Made by a program: the position numbers and the translations under genes | Shown here: piece by piece, positions 9,033 to 16,853 of the stretch | Numbering within the stretch: position 1 is the first letter of the stretch | Layout: every line of letters starts with the position of its first letter | Source: Stenomitos rutilans HA7619-LM2 | GTDB taxonomy: Bacteria; Cyanobacteriota; Cyanobacteriia; Leptolyngbyales; Leptolyngbyaceae | NCBI GenBank assembly: GCA_019358945.1 | Contig: JAHHIE010000009.1 | Span: 1 to 64,000, forward strand | Direction of reading: 5' to 3' | DNA: 64,000 nucleotides | Notes under the pieces: model-generated | What the model was told of the DNA's origin: nothing | The model's database searches: none | What the model saw: only the letters and a program-made list of their open reading frames with translations

Positions 9033-9590
9033 ATGGATGACGATCGCAGCCCCAGTTCCTTACGTGTCCCACCGTCAACCCAAGACTGGATGCAAGGTGT
9101 GCTGAGTGCCGAGGTTGTGCTGGTGATGTATGGAGACTATCAAGACTCCAGAAGTGCGAACGTTTACAAGCTAATTCAAGGGATCAAACGACAGCTTAGT
9201 GAGTCTTTTGGAGAGAATTATTTATGTTTTATCTTCCGTCATTTTCCACGAACACAGATTCATCCTCATGCTCAACGGGCAGCCGAAGCTGCCGAAGCTG
9301 CTGCTGCCCAAGGACAATTTTGGTTAATGCACGACACTTTATTTGCCCATCAACAAAGGTTGGAGAACGGTTATCTTATCGAGTATGCCAATGATTTAGG
9401 GCTTGATATTCCTCAGTTTCTCAAAGAGTTGTCTAAACAAGTGCATGGCGAGCGCATCAATGAAAATATCACAAGTGGAATACAAAGTGGAGTAATAACT
9501 GCTCCAGCCCTATTTACCAACAACATTCGATATACCGGACACTGGAAAATGACAGAGTTGATGGCAGCTATGATCGCTGCAAGACATTGA
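9033..9590 (+). CDS. DsbA/thioredoxin-like fold protein lacking the CxxC site
   Basis: 185 residues. The fold is that of the DsbA-like Thioredoxin_4 family: a first strand VVLVMYGDYQDSRSANVYKLI, the helical insert FRHFPRTQIHPHAQRAAEAAEAA..QFWLMHDTLFAHQ, and the cis-Pro strand ITAPALFTNNIRYTG. Family members normally read FxDFxCPxC at the first site; here the sequence is YGDYQDSRS with no cysteine, so thiol-disulfide exchange is unlikely. No signal peptide, so it should be cytosolic. A decayed relative is at 19365-19660. Function unknown, perhaps binding or chaperone-like (inference). Confidence 0.8.
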   Translation: MDDDRSPSSLRVPPSTQDWMQGVLSAEVVLVMYGDYQDSRSANVYKLIQGIKRQLSESFGENYLCFIFRHFPRTQIHPHAQRAAEAAEAAAAQGQFWLMHDTLFAHQQRLENGYLIEYANDLGLDIPQFLKELSKQVHGERINENITSGIQSGVITAPALFTNNIRYTGHWKMTELMAAMIAARH

Positions 9591-9723
9591 TCTGCCCGAT
9601 TCCTACTTCCAATTCACATCTGATTTGTTTGCGAGTGCTAATGAGCTATCTAGTTCTAATGGCTAGCCTTTGCCTGCAAGTACTTGACTATATTCATATT
9701 CACCTCAAAGGACTTAAGACACA

Positions 9724-10122
9724 ATGAGAAAGCAACTTGTTAATCCCCCAGAACGCTACGATGGCAGACCGCACGGATTGTCCCATGCTGTTGTCGATAC
9801 CACAACGGGCACCGTTTACATTTCGGGTCAAGTAGATTGGGACACGAACCACCAGATTTCATCCCATACCGTCGAGGGGCAACTTTCAAAGGCGCTGACG
9901 AATCTAACCATCGTCCTAGATGCAGCAGGAAGCTCGATCGAGAATCTGCTTAGCGTTCGCATCTACATTCGGGGTGAACTTGGAGAGTTCCTTGAGGATA
10001 TTGCACCGATTCTAACGCAATATCTGGGAGAGTCGCGCCCAGCGCTCACTGGCATCGGTGTTGCCTCACTCGCTTCTCCAGAAACATTAGTTGAAATTGA
10101 AGCAACAGCAGCACTGAAGTAG
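9724..10122 (+). CDS. RidA/YjgF-family protein
   Basis: 132 residues with the Rid pattern: GLSHAVVDTTTGTVYISGQVDWD, TNLTIVLDAAGSSIENLLSVRIYIRG and the closing strand PALTGIGVASLASPETLVEIEATA. The classical RidA subfamily has the deaminase Arg in R-P-A..V near residue 105; the present R-P-A-L-T fits. Rid proteins form trimers and many hydrolyse reactive enamines/imines. A second Rid gene at 12228-12732 is split by a MITE. Family certain; imine-hydrolase activity inferred. Confidence 0.87.
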   Translation: MRKQLVNPPERYDGRPHGLSHAVVDTTTGTVYISGQVDWDTNHQISSHTVEGQLSKALTNLTIVLDAAGSSIENLLSVRIYIRGELGEFLEDIAPILTQYLGESRPALTGIGVASLASPETLVEIEATAALK

Positions 10123-10232
10123 TGGAGATAGTTCACGTAAATAAGACTCAGAGAAAACACGATCGCATGGGCGTGGCTTTACATAGAGCCAATTCAGAGC
10201 CTGATGAATTGATAGCGACAACTAGGAGAAAG

Positions 10233-10694
10233 ATGATGAAATCGACCACAACACAACGCTCAATTTCCGGAATCACTGCGATGCTTGCTAAAACTACTCT
10301 ATCAATCGTCGTCACAGCAGGAGTGGTTGGGGTTTTGCGAATGCATCCGGCGATCGCTACCCCTCCACATCAACAATCTCCTATTCTCGTTGCAACCGCC
10401 TACACGAATCTCACATTACCGACTTTGAGTCGGGGCGATCGCGGCACAGGAGTGCGAATGTTGCAGCAAATTCTCTTAGATAATGGGTTCTTACCCGCTG
10501 CTGGAGTCAGGTTGGAAAATCCGAGTGGTGCCGCTGTTGATGGTGCATTTGGCGCGATTACAGAGTCTGCGGTGAGAGATTTACAACGACGCTACAACAT
10601 CCCCGTTACAGGATGGGTCAACCCGGTGACTTGGGAAGTGCTGGATAGGCAGGAGAATCCCTATCGATCGCCGCTTCCCTGGAAACCGTATTAA
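10233..10694 (+). CDS. Exported peptidoglycan-binding-domain protein
   Basis: 153 residues. An N-terminal hydrophobic segment (TLSIVVTAGVVGVLRMHPAIA, about residues 22-42) looks like a signal peptide. It is followed by a PG_binding_1 domain: LSRGDRGTGVRMLQQILLDNGFL..VDGAFGAITESAVRDLQRRYNIPVTGWVNPVTWEVL. This domain binds peptidoglycan and usually anchors a partner enzyme; here there is no catalytic domain. AGGAG lies just upstream of tandem ATGs at 10233 and 10236; a longer frame back to 10122 lacks a ribosome site. The 95-residue secreted gene follows 32 bp on. Confidence 0.8.
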   Translation: MMKSTTTQRSISGITAMLAKTTLSIVVTAGVVGVLRMHPAIATPPHQQSPILVATAYTNLTLPTLSRGDRGTGVRMLQQILLDNGFLPAAGVRLENPSGAAVDGAFGAITESAVRDLQRRYNIPVTGWVNPVTWEVLDRQENPYRSPLPWKPY

Positions 10695-10726
10695 TCACTC
10701 AGAAAAAACTTATGAGGAAACTTCCA

Positions 10727-11014
10727 ATGAACAAGATTCTCTCCATATTCCAACGCTCTCCGCGAATTGTCTCAGCAACGATCCTGCTCAGTCTATTGGT
10801 GCTATTCAGTGTTCCATCTTTGGCTCAAGTCAATTCACAAGTGATTCCCAGAATTGAAGTAATTGAAAGTTCTCAAGGAATTCCACCTGCCTACCGTTTG
10901 GTCATTAGTCGATCGCAGGACATCGTATATGTTAACTGTCCTACGAATTTTGAGCCTGAGTTGAATTATCTACGAAATGTGAAAGCACTTCAGTGTAAGC
11001 GTTCTCCCAGATAA
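10727..11014 (+). CDS. Small secreted protein of unknown function
   Basis: 95 residues. A clear signal peptide (KILSIFQRSPRIV then ATILLSLLVLFSVPSLAQ, cleavage likely after SLA) leads to a short mature chain of about 60 residues with two cysteines (YVNCPTNF, LQCKR), possibly one disulfide bond. ATG 10727 follows AGGAAACTTCCA; an ATG five codons upstream is possible. I recognise no family. It directly follows the peptidoglycan-binding gene, so an envelope role is plausible but unproven. Confidence 0.6.
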   Translation: MNKILSIFQRSPRIVSATILLSLLVLFSVPSLAQVNSQVIPRIEVIESSQGIPPAYRLVISRSQDIVYVNCPTNFEPELNYLRNVKALQCKRSPR

Positions 11015-11018
11015 CTAG

Positions 11019-11141
11019 GGGCTGTCATCAATTCTAACTGCACTACCGATGGTGAAAGAGTTGTAGCCTCTAGTTTGTTTGCTTGGGCGGGCGTGACAAG
11101 GCTCATGCCTCAAGCATTTCCCCTTTAATTGATGACACGCC
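11019..11141. mobile_element. MITE with IS5-like terminal repeats
   Basis: About 123 bp bounded by GGGCTGTCATCAATT at the left and the complement of GGCGTGTCATCAATT at the right. CTAG stands at both borders (11015-11018 and 11142-11145), compatible with a 4-bp YTAR target duplication, as IS5-group elements make. The sequence between is non-coding. It separates the small secreted gene from the first CPBP protease gene. Confidence 0.72.
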
Positions 11142-11192
11142 CTAGCGGTCAGATCCAAGCACTACATCCATGCACGAGTCAAGGAGACAAAG

Positions 11193-12152
11193 ATGAAGCT
11201 TAAAGCAATCAAAGGACATCAGGGAATCGGAACGGACGTGAAAGGCGCGACTTACGTGGAAGCTGCGAGGTGGGGTAAACATCGGGGATGGCGGTATGTT
11301 CTGGGGCTGATGATCATCCTCTTTGCGTGGCTGATCGTCGGGACTGGTGCCAGCCTCCTCGTCGCGTTCGCGCTCAGCGGTCAGACGAATCATACCGCGC
11401 TCAGCCCCGTCGGGCAATTCCTCTATATCATGGTGGGTTTTCCGTTCTTCTTGGCGGGAATCATCCTCGCCGTCTCCCTCGTCCACCGCCGCCCCCTCCG
11501 GACGCTGATCACCGCACGGGAGAAGATCAGCTGGCGGCGTATTGGTCACGGATTTGTGGCGTGGTTCGTGCCATTCTGCCTGATCGGTGTGCTGGGAGAG
11601 TACCTCTTTTACCCCGACACCTTCTCCTTCAACTCTAACCTTACGCCGTTCGTGATCTTCGTCCCGCTGGCACTGGTTGTCACCGCGATCCAGACGACCA
11701 CCGAGGAGCTTTTCTTTCGCGGGTACATCGTGCAGGGTGCAAGCCTGATCTGGTCTAACCGCATCTTTCTGGCGATCGTGGCAGCCGTGATCTTCACCCT
11801 GCCGCACCTCCTCAACCCGGAGGCGATTGCAGGCGGCTGGCTCACAATCTTTTTCACCTACTTCCTTGTTCCAGGTCTGCTGTGGAGTGTGGTCTCATTG
11901 ATTGACGGAACCACTGAACTCGCCATCGGCGTACACTTCGCGAACAATATCGGCGGGGTACTCCTGTTCAACATCACTGGAAGTGCCTTGCCCTCACCCG
12001 CTCTGTTCACAATCAGCGAGTACCACGCGACCTACGGGGCGCTATCAGTGCTGGTTGCAATCCCTGTGTTTTTGGCGATCGCCTACAAGGTGTTCAAACG
12101 CGATAAGGCATCCGAACCCGTTTCCCAGAGCGATCGGGATGGTCGTCGGTGA
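11193..12152 (+). CDS. CPBP-family intramembrane glutamic protease 1
   Basis: 319 residues with about eight hydrophobic segments. The ABI/CPBP catalytic motif is TTEELFFRGY (Glu171, Glu172, Arg176); FTLPHLLNP supplies the second-motif His and GVHFANN the third. Such proteases (relatives of CAAX prenyl protease Rce1) cleave within or near the membrane; bacterial substrates are mostly unknown. AAGGAG lies six bases before ATG. Codon use is visibly richer in G+C than in the flanking genes, suggesting transfer from elsewhere. Two more CPBP genes follow at 13107 and 14816. Confidence 0.88.
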   Translation: MKLKAIKGHQGIGTDVKGATYVEAARWGKHRGWRYVLGLMIILFAWLIVGTGASLLVAFALSGQTNHTALSPVGQFLYIMVGFPFFLAGIILAVSLVHRRPLRTLITAREKISWRRIGHGFVAWFVPFCLIGVLGEYLFYPDTFSFNSNLTPFVIFVPLALVVTAIQTTTEELFFRGYIVQGASLIWSNRIFLAIVAAVIFTLPHLLNPEAIAGGWLTIFFTYFLVPGLLWSVVSLIDGTTELAIGVHFANNIGGVLLFNITGSALPSPALFTISEYHATYGALSVLVAIPVFLAIAYKVFKRDKASEPVSQSDRDGRR

Positions 12153-12227
12153 TCTCGTCAGTTCATAAAACGATCAGCAAATGGATCAAAGGAGTTGATC
12201 ATCATGCGTACTGAACAAAGGAACACA

Positions 12228-12732
12228 ATGAATAAGCCCGAGTTTTTTGTCACCCCTGGTTATGGAGAACGCCTGCTGAATCAATTGCATTACTCGCAAG
12301 CCGTAAAAATTGGCGATCGAGTTGAGATATCAGGGCAAGGCGGTTGGGACGACAATCTGCAAATCCCCGAATCGCTTGCGGATGAGATTGCTCAGGCGTT
12401 TCGGAACGTAGAGCGAACCTTGGCGACTGCCGGTGCGGGTTGGGAGCACGTTGTCCACGTCAATTCTTACCATGTTGGCGGGTTTCCCCCAGAGGTTATA
12501 CCAATTTGAATTGAAAATGCGACACATTCTGTAGGGGCAAGGCAATGCCTTGCCCCTACCCACCGATTGATCTGTAGCCGTCATTCTTTAAATCGGTATT
12601 AACGATGTGATGGTCAAGCTATTTCGTCATTACATGCCCAACCATGCCCCAATTTGGACAGAGGTAGGAGTCGCAGCGCTTGGACTTCCAACGATGCGGA
12701 TTGAGATCCGTGTTACTGCAATCACGAGCTAA
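12228..12732 (+). pseudogene. Rid-family gene split by a 100-bp MITE
   Basis: The first part, from ATG 12228 (AAGGA upstream), reads MNKPEFFVTPGYGERLLNQL..VEISGQGGWDD..ATAGAGWEHVVHVNSYHVGGFPPEV and then runs into the element and a stop at 12509. After the element, NDVMVKLFRHYMPNHAPIWTEV.VAALGLPTMRIEIRVTAI ends at TAA 12730. Removing the MITE and one copy of the TTA duplication rejoins a perfectly open Rid gene of about 133 codons. The damage is therefore a single clean insertion, and the C-terminal Rid strand has not yet decayed. Confidence 0.93.
12499..12598. mobile_element. 100-bp MITE, copy 2 of 3 (inside the Rid gene)
   Basis: Same element and orientation as at 297-396, with the same ends and the same central GGGGCAAGGC/GCCTTGCCCC palindrome. 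It is flanked by TTA at 12496-12498 and 12599-12601. Because the host reading frame continues on either side of the element, the borders and the 3-bp duplication can be fixed exactly. Confidence 0.93.
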
Positions 12733-12751
12733 AACCGATGGAGAGATTCAG

Positions 12752-13126
12752 ATGTCAGAGAAAAATAAAGCAATTTTATTAGAGGCAAACGCGGCGATCG
12801 CTGAAGGCAACAATGAAGGATTCTTGTTGTTCTGCGCCGACGATACGCAATGGACATTTGTAGGCGACAAGACCCTTAAAGGAAAAGAAGCTGTTCGCCA
12901 ATGGATGGCAACGACATATGTAGAACCGCCAAAGTTTATGGTCGCTAACTTAATTGCTGAGGGTGATTTCGTCGCGGCACTCGGCGACATCACAATGAAG
13001 GACGAAGACGGGAAGACGGCTCATTACTCGTACTGCGATGTCTGGCGCTTTCGCGGCAGCAAGATTGTCGAATTAAGGGCTTTCGTCATCAAAACCGAGG
13101 TCAAGGATGAAAAAAGTATCTTCTAA
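12752..13126 (+). CDS. SnoaL-like (NTF2-fold) protein
   Basis: 124 residues. Sequence such as AIAEGNNEGFLLFCADDTQWTFVGDKTLKGKEAVRQWM and YSYCDVWRFRGSKIVELRAFVI is the ketosteroid-isomerase-like SnoaL fold, often acting on or binding small hydrophobic metabolites. ATG 12752 follows GGAGA. Its end overlaps the start of the next CPBP gene by 20 bp, so the two are translationally coupled. A broken copy of codons about 19-45 occurs at 13845-13931. Substrate unknown. Confidence 0.75.
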   Translation: MSEKNKAILLEANAAIAEGNNEGFLLFCADDTQWTFVGDKTLKGKEAVRQWMATTYVEPPKFMVANLIAEGDFVAALGDITMKDEDGKTAHYSYCDVWRFRGSKIVELRAFVIKTEVKDEKSIF

Positions 13127-13829
13127 TCACCCACAGAAGCCCCTCGCCGCGTCCACACCGAACAAGGTCTCCCGTCCTGGCTGGCTTGAAATCATTGTGG
13201 GTCTTGTCGTCTTCGCGATCGTCGGATTCGGGGTTGGCTCGCAACTCAAGTGGCTCGGTCTTGACCCCGTGGTTCTCGGACTGGTCTTCACCTCGCTCTC
13301 CGGCATCGCTGGCATTGCCGGATTCGCAGCGGCAGTGTTGCTGCGGATTCGTTCCCTGAGAACTTTCGGCGTGCGCCCGGTCTCCAAACGTTGGCTGCTC
13401 ATCGGGGTCGGAGTCGGACTGGTTGCCTTCGTGCTCAAGGGACTGGCAGTTCTGGGCTGGATTCAGATCACTGGGAACACCAACAATGTCCAGGGTGTTT
13501 ACGCAGAGGGCGGTAGCGGCGGGGTACTATCTCTGGTTTTAGCGACATTTTTCATCGGGATCGTCACGCCTATTGGTGAGGAGTTGCTCTTCCGGGGTGT
13601 CATCACTAACGCACTGCTGCGCTACGGTTCGTTCATCGGGGTCGTGGGTAGCACCCTGCTCTTTGCCCTCGTTCATGGCATCAACATCGTCTTTCCCACA
13701 GCCGTAGTCGCGGGTCTTGCCACTGCCGAGATCTTCCGCCGCAGCGGATCGGTCTGGACTGCTGTCATCGTTCATGTCGTTTTCAACTTGCCCGCGATTC
13801 CGGTGATGGTAGCTGCTGGCATGAGGTGA
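13107..13829 (+). CDS. CPBP-family intramembrane glutamic protease 2
   Basis: 240 residues, about six to seven membrane segments. Catalytic motif GEELLFRGV (Glu158, Glu159, Arg163), then ALVHGIN and IVHVVFN for the His/Asn motifs. It starts inside the end of the SnoaL gene, so they are expressed together. The region is G+C-richer than the neighbours, like CPBP 1. The substrate is unknown; a role in protein maturation or stress sensing is inferred from the family only. Confidence 0.87.
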   Translation: MKKVSSNHPQKPLAASTPNKVSRPGWLEIIVGLVVFAIVGFGVGSQLKWLGLDPVVLGLVFTSLSGIAGIAGFAAAVLLRIRSLRTFGVRPVSKRWLLIGVGVGLVAFVLKGLAVLGWIQITGNTNNVQGVYAEGGSGGVLSLVLATFFIGIVTPIGEELLFRGVITNALLRYGSFIGVVGSTLLFALVHGINIVFPTAVVAGLATAEIFRRSGSVWTAVIVHVVFNLPAIPVMVAAGMR

Positions 13830-13844
13830 TAGAACGCGCGCTCA

Positions 13845-13931
13845 GGCAACAATGAAGGATTCTTGTCGTTCTGCGCCAACGACACGCAATGGACATTTGT
13901 AGTCGACAAGACCCTTGAAGGAAAAGAAGCC
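13845..13931 (+). pseudogene. Truncated duplicate of the SnoaL-like gene
   Basis: About 87 bp nearly identical to 12805-12891 (the segment for NNEGFL.FCA.DTQWTFV.DKTL.GKEA), with several point differences and then unrelated sequence. It has no start and ends within 15 bp at a stop. It is a fragment left by a tandem duplication that also flanked the CPBP 2 gene. Confidence 0.8.
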
Positions 13932-14119
13932 GAGAAATAATCGAGTCAGTCAATCTGCAACTCAAGTTTGAACCTAATAGGAAAGGCTGAAGTGAGTCAA
14001 TATCTGTTCTCAGGGCAGAATGCGGGCACGATGGTGGTGAAATTGAACTGCGCCAAATGAAGTGTCTCGCTACTACTGAATAGACTCTTCTTGACAAAAT
14101 CAACATTAAGCAATTCATC

Positions 14120-14797
14120 ATGCAATATCTTTCACAGGATTTAATCCTTCTTGCACTCAATCCCGAAACTGGGAAAACTCGCTTCTCTTTCTACTCTGCG
14201 CTCGACTATGGCTTAGTCGGTTCTGTGTTACTAGACTTAGTCCTGCAAGGCAAACTTGAGATCGACAACGACAATCGTGTGATTGGTGCGATACGTGCTT
14301 CACACGGGCAAGCCACGGCAGGTAGCACAGGCAATGAATTCTTAGATCAACGTCTCAACGAGGTTCTAGCATCGTCTCGTCCTCGAACTGCAGGGTTCTG
14401 GGTGACTCGTTGGAGACGAAGATACAAAGGAATTCAAACGATTGTGTTGCAGAACTTAGTCGATTTAGGGGTTTTAGAACGACAAGAGCAACGCATTCTT
14501 GGTCTATTCCCAACGCAGCGATATTTCCTAAGGGATGAATCTATTCAACGCGAGATTGTCCAGCAAGTTCGCACAGCCGTGTTAGAAGGCATTGGACTGG
14601 ATTCTCGTATGGCAGCATTGATTAGTTTGATGCAAGCCTCTCGCCTGACCGATGCGGTGTTCAGACCGGAAGAACGTCTGACCGTGCGATCGCGAATTAG
14701 AGCGATCGCAGAAGGGGAGTTGGTCGGTAAAGCAGTTTCAAAGGCGATTTTCACCATTCAAGCAGCCACGACTCTGGGCGCAATCAATGGCGGATGA
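14120..14797 (+). CDS. GPP34/GOLPH3-like protein
   Basis: 225 residues. LSQDLILLALNPETGKTRFS..LDYGLVGSVLLDLVLQGKLEID, then RRRYKGIQTIVLQNLVDLGVLE and FPTQRYFLRD, match the GPP34 fold known from eukaryotic GOLPH3/Vps74, which binds phosphoinositides and Golgi enzymes. Bacterial members, common in actinobacteria and cyanobacteria, have no settled role. No signal peptide. The CPBP 3 gene starts 18 bp downstream and probably shares the transcript. No clear ribosome site precedes ATG 14120. Confidence 0.8.
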   Translation: MQYLSQDLILLALNPETGKTRFSFYSALDYGLVGSVLLDLVLQGKLEIDNDNRVIGAIRASHGQATAGSTGNEFLDQRLNEVLASSRPRTAGFWVTRWRRRYKGIQTIVLQNLVDLGVLERQEQRILGLFPTQRYFLRDESIQREIVQQVRTAVLEGIGLDSRMAALISLMQASRLTDAVFRPEERLTVRSRIRAIAEGELVGKAVSKAIFTIQAATTLGAINGG

Positions 14798-14815
14798 ACG
14801 AAGGAGATTAAATCA

Positions 14816-15607
14816 ATGGCAGTTTTGAAACAATTTGGGATTCTATTTGTGTTGGGCATTGCGGGAATTGCGATGCTTGCGATTACCTCGGTTTCATTAA
14901 TTGAGCAACAATTGGCGAAACTGTCTCCAGAAATGCTGGCAAAAGTTCCGCCACTGTGGGTTTTAATGCTGCTGCAAGGACTACAGCCTACAGTTCTACT
15001 AGCAATCAGCATTCTGATTGGAATTGGCTGTGCCAATCGCGTTGGATTACGCTCACATTTGATTGACTACTGGGTACTTCATACCCCTAAGATTCCATAT
15101 TCTGCCATTGAGATGAAATGGAGCTTGGGTTTGGGTGCAGCGACGACAATCATTGTCCTGTTGCTTGATCGGTTCATGAAACCTGCTCTACCTGAAGCGC
15201 TACAGGCAGCCAATCACACAGAACCAAATGGGCTGAGTTCACTTACAGCAATGCTTTATGGCGGCATCACTGAGGAAATTCTGATGCGCTGGGGCTTAAT
15301 GTCGCTGCTTGTTTGGATCGCGTGGAAAGGACTAAAACAAGGCGTTACGTTGCCAAGTCAAGGGATTTACCAAGGTGCGATTGTGCTAGTAGCGCTGGTA
15401 TTTGGACTTTTACACCTGCCCGCAACTGCTGCGATCGTTCCACTCACTCCGCTGGTGATAATCCGAGCAATATTACTCAATGGGATTGCTGGTATTGCGT
15501 TTGGTTGGCTCTTTTGGCAATACTCGCTTGAGGCTGCGATGTTATCCCATGTCAGCTTTCATGCCCTTTCCTTTGCTCTTAGCCTTTTGTTGGCAAGATT
15601 TGTCTAA
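14816..15607 (+). CDS. CPBP-family intramembrane glutamic protease 3
   Basis: 263 residues with about seven membrane segments. Catalytic motif GGITEEILMRWG (Glu153, Glu154, Arg158), then FGLLHLPAT and LSHVSFHAL for the other conserved His residues. In contrast to CPBP 1 and 2, its base composition resembles the resident genes. AAGGAG precedes ATG. It follows the GPP34 gene closely, which raises the possibility that GPP34 is a partner or adaptor (inference). Substrate unknown. Confidence 0.87.
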   Translation: MAVLKQFGILFVLGIAGIAMLAITSVSLIEQQLAKLSPEMLAKVPPLWVLMLLQGLQPTVLLAISILIGIGCANRVGLRSHLIDYWVLHTPKIPYSAIEMKWSLGLGAATTIIVLLLDRFMKPALPEALQAANHTEPNGLSSLTAMLYGGITEEILMRWGLMSLLVWIAWKGLKQGVTLPSQGIYQGAIVLVALVFGLLHLPATAAIVPLTPLVIIRAILLNGIAGIAFGWLFWQYSLEAAMLSHVSFHALSFALSLLLARFV

Positions 15608-15677
15608 GCTTTTTTCCAAAGCGATTTCACGATTATTTCAAGAGAGAACAACCGGACTTGATTTTAGGAGAAGCACA

Positions 15678-16433
15678 ATGATACTTCAAGATAAAGTGGC
15701 GTTAGTCACTGGAGGCGCATCAGGAATTGGTCAAGCAACCGCGATCGCCTTCGGTGCGGCAGGTGCAAAAGTTGTCTTCTCAGACATCCGCAGTGTAAAA
15801 GGTGAAGAAACTGCTGCTCTGATTCGCGAGACTGGGGCGGAATGCTTGTTCGTGAAATCCGATGTATCGAGTGAAGCGGATGTTCGGGAATTGATGCAAA
15901 AAGTAATCGCCACCTACGGCAAACTCGATTGTGCCTTTAACAATGCTGGCATTGATCTTGCTGTTAAACCGCTGCACGAACAATCGATCGCGGATTTTGA
16001 CCAGATCATGTCAATCAATGCGCGAGGGGTATTTCTGTGCATGAAATATGAAATTCAACAGATGCTCACCCAAGGCGCAGGCGCGATCGTGAACAATTCA
16101 TCCACAAATGGTCTCGTTGCGCTTCCAGGGATCTCTCCCTACGTCGCCAGCAAACATGCAGTGATGGGGCTGACGCGATCAGCTGCTCTCGACTATGCCA
16201 AACAGGGGATTCGGATCAATGCTGTCAATCCGGGTCCCATTGCGACTGACCTCATGGCTCGTAGCGCTGACCAGATGGGCATTACGTTCGATGATCTCGG
16301 ATCTATGGTTCCAATGGGACGGATCGGTCAGGCAACGGAAATTGCTCAAGCGGTTGTGTTTCTCTGCTCTGATGCTGCTAGCTACATTACGGGACAACCC
16401 TTAGCGATCGATGGCGGCTATACAGTGAGTTGA
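15678..16433 (+). CDS. SDR-family oxidoreductase (classical, Rossmann)
   Basis: 251 residues. TGGASGIG (cofactor), NNAG, the catalytic S..Y..K set (NNSSTNG.., SPYVASKHA) and the PG motif NPGPIATDL are all present. The residues after the second strand (SDIRSVKG, an acidic Asp) suggest NAD(H) over NADP(H). Tail ASYITGQPLAIDGGYTVS is typical of the FabG-like group. AGGAG lies seven bases before ATG 15678; the longer frame back to 15480 overlaps CPBP 3 and is rejected. Substrate not predictable. Confidence 0.9.
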   Translation: MILQDKVALVTGGASGIGQATAIAFGAAGAKVVFSDIRSVKGEETAALIRETGAECLFVKSDVSSEADVRELMQKVIATYGKLDCAFNNAGIDLAVKPLHEQSIADFDQIMSINARGVFLCMKYEIQQMLTQGAGAIVNNSSTNGLVALPGISPYVASKHAVMGLTRSAALDYAKQGIRINAVNPGPIATDLMARSADQMGITFDDLGSMVPMGRIGQATEIAQAVVFLCSDAASYITGQPLAIDGGYTVS

Positions 16434-16534
16434 TGGTTGATAGCGGACTCACAGTGAATCGATCCATCAACAAATCAAACCGCGATGGCTCGTTGAAGTG
16501 ATGGTCAACTCTACAATTTTAAGGCGGTGAAAAA

Positions 16535-16822
16535 ATGATTCAGTACAAAGATTTTGCGCCTCGCATTACGGAACGGGGGCCCTTCGGCGGCGCCTCCGAG
16601 TATGAAATTTTCGCTGAGGTTGTGAGTGCTGTCAATCAGTGGATCGAAAGTAGCACGATACAGGTGATCAATGTTGAAACCGTTGTTTTACCCGATCGCA
16701 TCGAAGGTACAAGTGATGGTGTTTACGGAGTGAGGGTCAGCAATGGTGTCTACCCAGTGATGATCAGTCAAGGCGTAACCGTCAATTGCTTTCAATGTGT
16801 GCGGGTCTGGTACAGAGAATAG
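16535..16822 (+). CDS. Conserved small protein, function unknown
   Basis: 95 residues starting MIQYKDFAPRITERGPFGG; the sequence is mostly beta-like and predicted soluble. The middle part NQWIESSTIQVINVETVVLP and the end VNCFQCVRVWYRE have the look of proteins that handle or sense ligands in the DUF-type cyanobacterial set, but I do not recognise the family. A good AAGGCGGTG ribosome site precedes ATG. It lies 31 bp before the prolyl oligopeptidase gene and could be co-transcribed. Confidence 0.6.
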   Translation: MIQYKDFAPRITERGPFGGASEYEIFAEVVSAVNQWIESSTIQVINVETVVLPDRIEGTSDGVYGVRVSNGVYPVMISQGVTVNCFQCVRVWYRE

Positions 16823-16853
16823 CTTTTTTAATAAAAACTGGAGAACAACAAAA

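Noticed and set aside
11142-11807. Long minus-strand frame of 221 codons
   Set aside because: Polar, Asp/Arg/Glu-rich translation that is antisense to the CPBP 1 gene; the plus strand has the catalytic motif and ribosome site.
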